Both the position numbers and the translations under genes were made by a program. The notes beneath the pieces were generated by a model. That model did no database searches. It saw only the letters and a program-made list of their open reading frames with translations, and was not told the origin of the DNA. From positions 547,176 to 611,175 of the forward strand of contig NZ_WXEW01000005.1 of assembly GCF_009901565.1 (NCBI RefSeq): 64,000 nt of DNA, given 5' to 3'. The stretch comes from Herbidospora solisilvae (GTDB lineage Bacteria > Actinomycetota > Actinomycetes > Streptosporangiales > Streptosporangiaceae). Positions within the stretch are counted from its first letter, which is position 1; each line of letters starts with the position of its first letter. Shown here one piece after another: positions 61,098-64,000 of the stretch.

Positions 61098-61540
61098 GCC
61101 CGTGCCCGGTGCGGGTGACGCGACAGCAGGACGCCCAGCGCGATCATGACGACGCCCAGGACGAAGTGCAGCCAGTCGTCAGCGGTGTTCAGAGGCACGA
61201 AGTTGGCGGCGCTCTCCTGACTGACGATGAGGCCGTACACCCACAGGATGAGGTAGATGATGCCGCCGCCGATGAGGAAGAGGCGGGCGCTGTCCCAGGT
61301 GCGCGCCATCGCGATGCCGGCGACGCCGAAGATCAGGTGGACGATGTTGTGGAGCACCGACACCTGGAAGAGCCCGAACAGCATGGCCATCGACTCGTGG
61401 CCCGCGGCCCCCATGGAGTTGTACTGGGTCGTGATCCCCGGGATGAAGCCGAGGATACCGACGATCAGGAAGACGACACCGACCGCGAGAGACGCCTGCT
61501 GGAGGCGGGTGCGGGTGAGTTCTGCCCGTGTACTGGTCAT
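61094..61540 (-). CDS. DUF4383 membrane protein (second copy)
   Basis: 148 aa, ATG at 61540 with AGGAG 7 nt upstream. Nearly the same helices and motifs as the copy at 36026 (ILGFIPGITTQYNSMGAAGH, VSVLHNIVHLIFGV, ANFVPLNTADDWLHFVLG). Unlike that copy I see no SigB-like GTTT-N15-GGGTAT upstream. Function unknown. Confidence 0.9.
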   Translation of the reverse strand: MTSTRAELTRTRLQQASLAVGVVFLIVGILGFIPGITTQYNSMGAAGHESMAMLFGLFQVSVLHNIVHLIFGVAGIAMARTWDSARLFLIGGGIIYLILWVYGLIVSQESAANFVPLNTADDWLHFVLGVVMIALGVLLSRHPHRARA

Positions 61541-61841
61541 GATCTTCTCCTGGAGGTTCATGTTCCCTGTGGCGCTGCGGTTGACGGCGGCATGCAAAGG
61601 GTGCGTTCTCATCCATCGCTCGTGCGGCGAGATGGAATGTGCGGCGCCATGGCGCCGAAGGGTTGGGCGAAGCGGCGGCCCTGACGGCGTGCACCGCTCG
61701 TATGTGTTCGGACAGTGTTCCCGAGTGGCCCTGCCCAACGACTCCGCACCGGAAACAGCTCCTCCGGGTCCCCCGTGGGCGGTGCCGGGCGGTTTCGGAG
61801 TTCTGCCCCGGCGCGATCGCCGCCGGGGCCTGGGGCTTCCT

Positions 61842-62331
61842 CTAGTGCTGGTCGCTTAACCGGGAGGTCTGCTCCTCGGCGTGCTCCCTGCGCCGCGTCG
61901 GGCGCCGACTCCTTGACGTGCTGGACGGCATCCCGCGCCGTCGAGCCGGCCTCCTTGCCGAGCGTCTGGGCCGACTCCTTCAGTGCGGTGACCACCGGCT
62001 CGACGTACTCGCCGACCTGCTCTTCGACCTGGCGGGCGGTGCGGCGCTCGGCGATGGTCTGCGGGATGAGCACGGCGGCCAGAGCGCCCGCGCCGAACGC
62101 GATCAGCCCCGCGGCCATCGGGTTGCCCCGCACCGTGCGCCTCGCCGCGCCGGGCGCGGCCTTGACGGTGCCGGTGGCGCTCGACAGGTTCTGCCGCATG
62201 CCGCCCCCGGCCTTCTCAGTGGTCCCCATGACACGCTCCGTAAGGTCGCGGGTCCTGTCGCGGATGCCGTCGGCGCGTCGTCTGATGATCTGCCGGGGCT
62301 GGTCTTCTCCGTGAGCCGGTCGACGTCCTCG
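61842..62331 (-). pseudogene. DUF3618-like protein with two frameshifts
   Basis: Three pieces line up as one protein: DVDRLTEKTSP in one frame, QIIRRRADGIRDRTRDLTER, then VMGTTEKAGG through NPMAAGLIAFGAGALAAVLI and DAVQHVKESAPDAAQ, and finally EHAEEQTSRLSDQH with a stop at 61842. The first break is in a GGGG run (62295-62298), the second in a CCC run (61886-61888). The hydrophobic GLIAFGAGALAAVLIP segment and the helical tail fit DUF3618. If the ATG at 62229 (GGAG upstream) is the true start, only the second break matters. Sequencing error in homopolymers is an alternative. Confidence 0.65.
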
Positions 62332-62334
62332 CCT

Positions 62335-62616
62335 TCAGTTCTTCAGATCGCGTGCCCATCGAGCGTCCTCCTTGAGGGTCCGTACGGTCTCCTCGGACAC
62401 GGGGTTGACCTCGCGCATCCTGGTCCTGCCGAGGACGAACATCGCGGCGGCCGCGGCCCCCACAACAGGGCGACGACGAGCCCCGCCCACCCGGCGTCGA
62501 TGACGCTGTCCAGCGCCCACACCAGGGCGAGGCTCAGGAACAGGGCGGTCATCCAGCCGGCGACCCCGGCGCCGCCGAACAGGCCGGCGGCTTTGCCGGC
62601 CTTGGCGACGCGCGGC
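62335..62616 (-). pseudogene. Holin-X-type (phage holin family) membrane protein, truncated and frameshifted
   Basis: AKAGKAAGLFGGAGVAGWMT, LFLSLALVWALDSVIDAGWA and LVVALLWG in one frame continue as AAAAAMFVLGRTRMREVNPV, SEETVRTLKEDARWARDLKN in the next. The break is a missing base in the CCCCC run at 62457-62461. The family usually has about 45 N-terminal residues before KAGKAAG; here they are replaced by the tail of the upstream gene, so an internal deletion joined two genes near 62617. These proteins are chromosomal envelope-stress proteins despite the name. Confidence 0.7.
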
Positions 62617-63045
62617 CATGAAGCCCGCCGCGATCGCACCGACCAGGAACAGACCGGGCCGCCTGCGGGCGAAGTCCTACGCGTCGGAGGCGGCGCCGCC
62701 GATCCCTCGGTTCTCCAGGTAGTCGGCTGCCTTATGCCCGGTGCCCGCGACCTGCCGCAGCACGCCGTGCACCGGGCTGTCGGGCTTGCCGCCGTCGGTC
62801 ATCGTGGTCAGGTCGTCGGTCCAGGTGCGAACACCCTGTGCCGCGCCGCGGCTCTGCGTGTCCGCCTGCTCACGGATACGTCCGCGCAGCTGACCGACCG
62901 CCTGGCCGGCCTGGGTGCGCATCTCGCCGCCGACGTCGCGGACCTGCTCCCTCGCCTCGGACGCGGTGTCGGCGGCCGCGTTCCAGGCACGTTATAGGGT
63001 GCCTGGATCGTGGCCAGTCGTGCCGGATCTCGGATACTCACTCAC
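62617..63045 (-). pseudogene. Small amphipathic membrane-stress protein with in-frame stops
   Basis: GTG at 63045 has AAAGGAG 6 nt upstream. The same frame reads VSEYPRSGTTG, TAA (62992-62994), then AWNAAADTASEAREQVRDVG, a long helical region, AADYLENRGIGGAASDA, TAG (62677-62679), and DFARRRPGLFLVGAIAAGFM. The downstream hydrophobic end clearly belongs to the protein, so TAG is probably a mutated CAG. A later ATG at 62922 could give a short product of 81 aa lacking the membrane segment. Directly upstream of the damaged holin-like gene. Confidence 0.6.
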
Positions 63046-63112
63046 TACCGGCTCCTTTGCCGTTGCGACCGGTAACCATCCCGTCTGCCCGTCCAACCCC
63101 CTTCCAACCTGA

Positions 63113-63132
63113 TGTGATCACACGGATATCCG
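63113..63132. promoter_or_regulatory. Two adjacent palindromes, TGTGATCACA and CGGATATCCG
   Basis: TGTGATCACA (63113-63122) resembles a Crp-type half-sites palindrome and abuts CGGATATCCG (63123-63132). They lie 68 nt upstream of the damaged leftward gene starting at 63045. A regulator site is plausible. Confidence 0.4.
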
Positions 63133-63486
63133 TACGGTCATCGATTGGCGGCATCCCGTGCTCGGGGATTTCCGCGGGTAGACGCCGTGGTCTGCACCGA
63201 TGGAGATCACGTCGGCTGAGCGACGGCTCAGCAGGGGGGCGTGACTGCTCTGGCGCTCACCCCCGTGGGATCGGCCGGTCGCCGATCCCGTGGTAGCCAG
63301 GCCCCTGAACATGACGGCCGCGGCTTCGCGCACTCGCCCTGATGGGTCCGCCCTGTCGCGTACATCCAGACGAGTGAAACGCCCTCGGCGTGCGATGCCG
63401 CCCTGGCGCTGTCTGTGTGACGAAACGACGGGTGCAGTCCTGGGCTCCGGCGGAAGCCGGGGCGGCACCTTCAGCGAAAGGACGCG
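63133..63486. other. Intergenic stretch with no gene seen
   Basis: About 350 nt between the palindromes and the stop of the acidic protein. Open frames here have unusual amino-acid content, no ribosome sites and no recognisable domain. It probably contains the terminator of the leftward acidic gene and the promoter of the next leftward cluster, but no clear hairpin was identified. Confidence 0.4.
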
Positions 63487-64000
63487 TCAGCCCGTCGTCC
63501 GGAAGCCGCCCACGGACGGCACGGGAGCGGGGGCGAGCGGAACGTCGTCGTGGGCGTTCTTCGGGTTCCGGTAGTCGTCGAGGAAACCGCCATGCCTGGG
63601 GTACTCGCGATCACCTTGATGGCCGCGGTCACCGAAGTCACCGAGGTCCCCGAGATCGCCGGAGTCTTCTCGGTCGCCCTCACCGCCAAAGTCGCGCTCG
63701 GGAGCACCCTCATCGTCAAGGTCGCCTTCGGGAGCGCCCTCATCGGCAAGGTCGTCCTCGTCAAGGTCGTCCTCGTCGTCCTCGTCTCCGTTGTCGTCCG
63801 GCGGAATCGGTGTAAGCGTCGGCGTCGAGGTCGGAGTTGAGGTCGGCGTCGAGGTCGGAGTTGAGGTCGGAGTTGAGGTCGGAGTTGAGGTCGGAGTTGA
63901 GGTCGGAGTTGAGGTCGGAGTTGAGGTCGGAGTTGAGGTCGGAGTTGAGGTCGGAGTTGAGGTCGGAGTTGAGGTCGGAGTTGAGGTCGGAGTTGAGGTC
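63487..64000 (-). CDS. Acidic repeat protein with Thr-Ser-Thr-Pro tandem repeats, 5' end outside window
   Basis: The minus-strand frame is open from the window edge to TGA at 63487-63489. It first encodes about 15 TSTP repeats, then TPIPPDDNGDEDDEDDLDED, two related DEGAPE(G/R)D units, a Gly/Asp-rich stretch (SGDLGDLGDFGDRGHQGDRE) and a hydrophobic-Pro end (HDDVPLAPAPVPSVGGF). The composition (very acidic, then Gly/Asp-rich) is that of a disordered surface or cell-wall-linked region, and TSTP could be O-glycosylated. The N-terminal part is not visible, so no function can be given. Confidence 0.65.
   Translation of the reverse strand, partial: TSTPTSTPTSTPTSTPTSTPTSTPTSTPTSTPTSTPTSTPTSTPTSTPTSTPTSTPTSTPTLTPIPPDDNGDEDDEDDLDEDDLADEGAPEGDLDDEGAPERDFGGEGDREDSGDLGDLGDFGDRGHQGDREYPRHGGFLDDYRNPKNAHDDVPLAPAPVPSVGGFRTTG
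63821..64000. repeat. 12-bp tandem repeat (GGAGTTGAGGTC), at least 15 copies
   Basis: The unit repeats without gaps to the window end. The first copies carry GGCGTCGAGGTC variants; later ones are identical. The length is a multiple of 3, so gain or loss of copies keeps the reading frame of the leftward acidic protein. The array continues beyond the window. Confidence 0.9.

Noticed and set aside
62335..62616. Prophage lysis gene
   Set aside because: The holin-X family is widespread in actinobacterial chromosomes next to DUF3618; no phage structural or integrase genes are nearby.
63118..63468. 116-aa minus-strand open frame
   Set aside because: No ribosome site, Arg/Pro/Ser-rich without pattern, and it covers the palindromic region.
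63821..64000. CRISPR array at the right edge
   Set aside because: Units are 12 bp with no spacers and stay in a coding frame; this is a coding tandem repeat.

Overview
The window is very GC-rich with strongly biased third codon positions, GTG/TTG starts and many ATGA/GTGA overlaps. It looks like a chromosomal segment of a filamentous actinomycete. The gene content (OmpL47/FIMAH surface protein, 2-methylisoborneol pair, ANTAR and STAS regulators, DUF4383/DUF2945/DUF3140) suggests Streptosporangiales, but that placement is inference. No rRNA, tRNA, CRISPR array, transposase or phage structural gene was seen.

Layout. 1-3.7 kb: the end of a large secreted multidomain protein and a small membrane-anchored companion. 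3.8-5.4 kb: a two-gene cassette read as a CATRA-like protein fused to a TIR effector, with a coupled 56-aa partner. 5.4-10.5 kb: envelope genes (DUF916-type protein, metallophosphoesterase, HupE/UreJ-type protein, lipoprotein). 10.7-12.7 kb: 2-methylisoborneol synthase and its GPP methyltransferase. 12.8-16.7 kb: a Nudix-like protein, then a kaiB-kaiC-histidine kinase operon. 17.2-25.4 kb: a second apparent conflict or signalling island. A three-gene leftward operon (unassigned protein, P-loop GTPase, GAP1-like protein with a membrane-anchored solute-binding-like domain) diverges from a DUF4407 membrane protein and a Ser/Thr kinase.

25.5-38.5 kb: DUF4097 with its MarR-like regulator, STAS protein, small stress proteins, a zinc alcohol dehydrogenase, a sugar ABC importer without ATPase, a broken molybdopterin oxidoreductase, a glycosyltransferase, DUF4383 and MBL genes, phospholipase A2 and a VOC protein. 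Two genes here carry identical SigB-like promoter motifs (GTTT-N15-GGGTAT). 38.6-46.3 kb: an envelope-glycan and redox locus (epimerase, two-component system, GT2, DUF2064, methyltransferase, Mo oxidoreductase, GT87). 46.5-48.1 kb: acetamidase/formamidase and a tiny membrane protein. 48.5-53.3 kb: a four-gene glycan operon (GT4, GT4, alpha/alpha-barrel protein, GH130). 53.3-58 kb: two fatty-acid desaturases, an iron-sulfur flavin reductase, a UBP zinc finger and a LysR regulator.

58.1-64 kb: DUF5994, two GAF-ANTAR regulators, another STAS protein and a second DUF4383 operon. Then comes a run of three damaged small membrane-stress genes, and the 3' end of an acidic protein whose upstream part is a 12-bp tandem repeat encoding Thr-Ser-Thr-Pro that runs off the window.

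Most noteworthy are the CATRA-TIR cassette, the GTPase/GAP1 island, and the kaiBC-kinase operon whose KaiC lacks the usual phosphorylation residues. Family assignments are from recognition of motifs, not searches.
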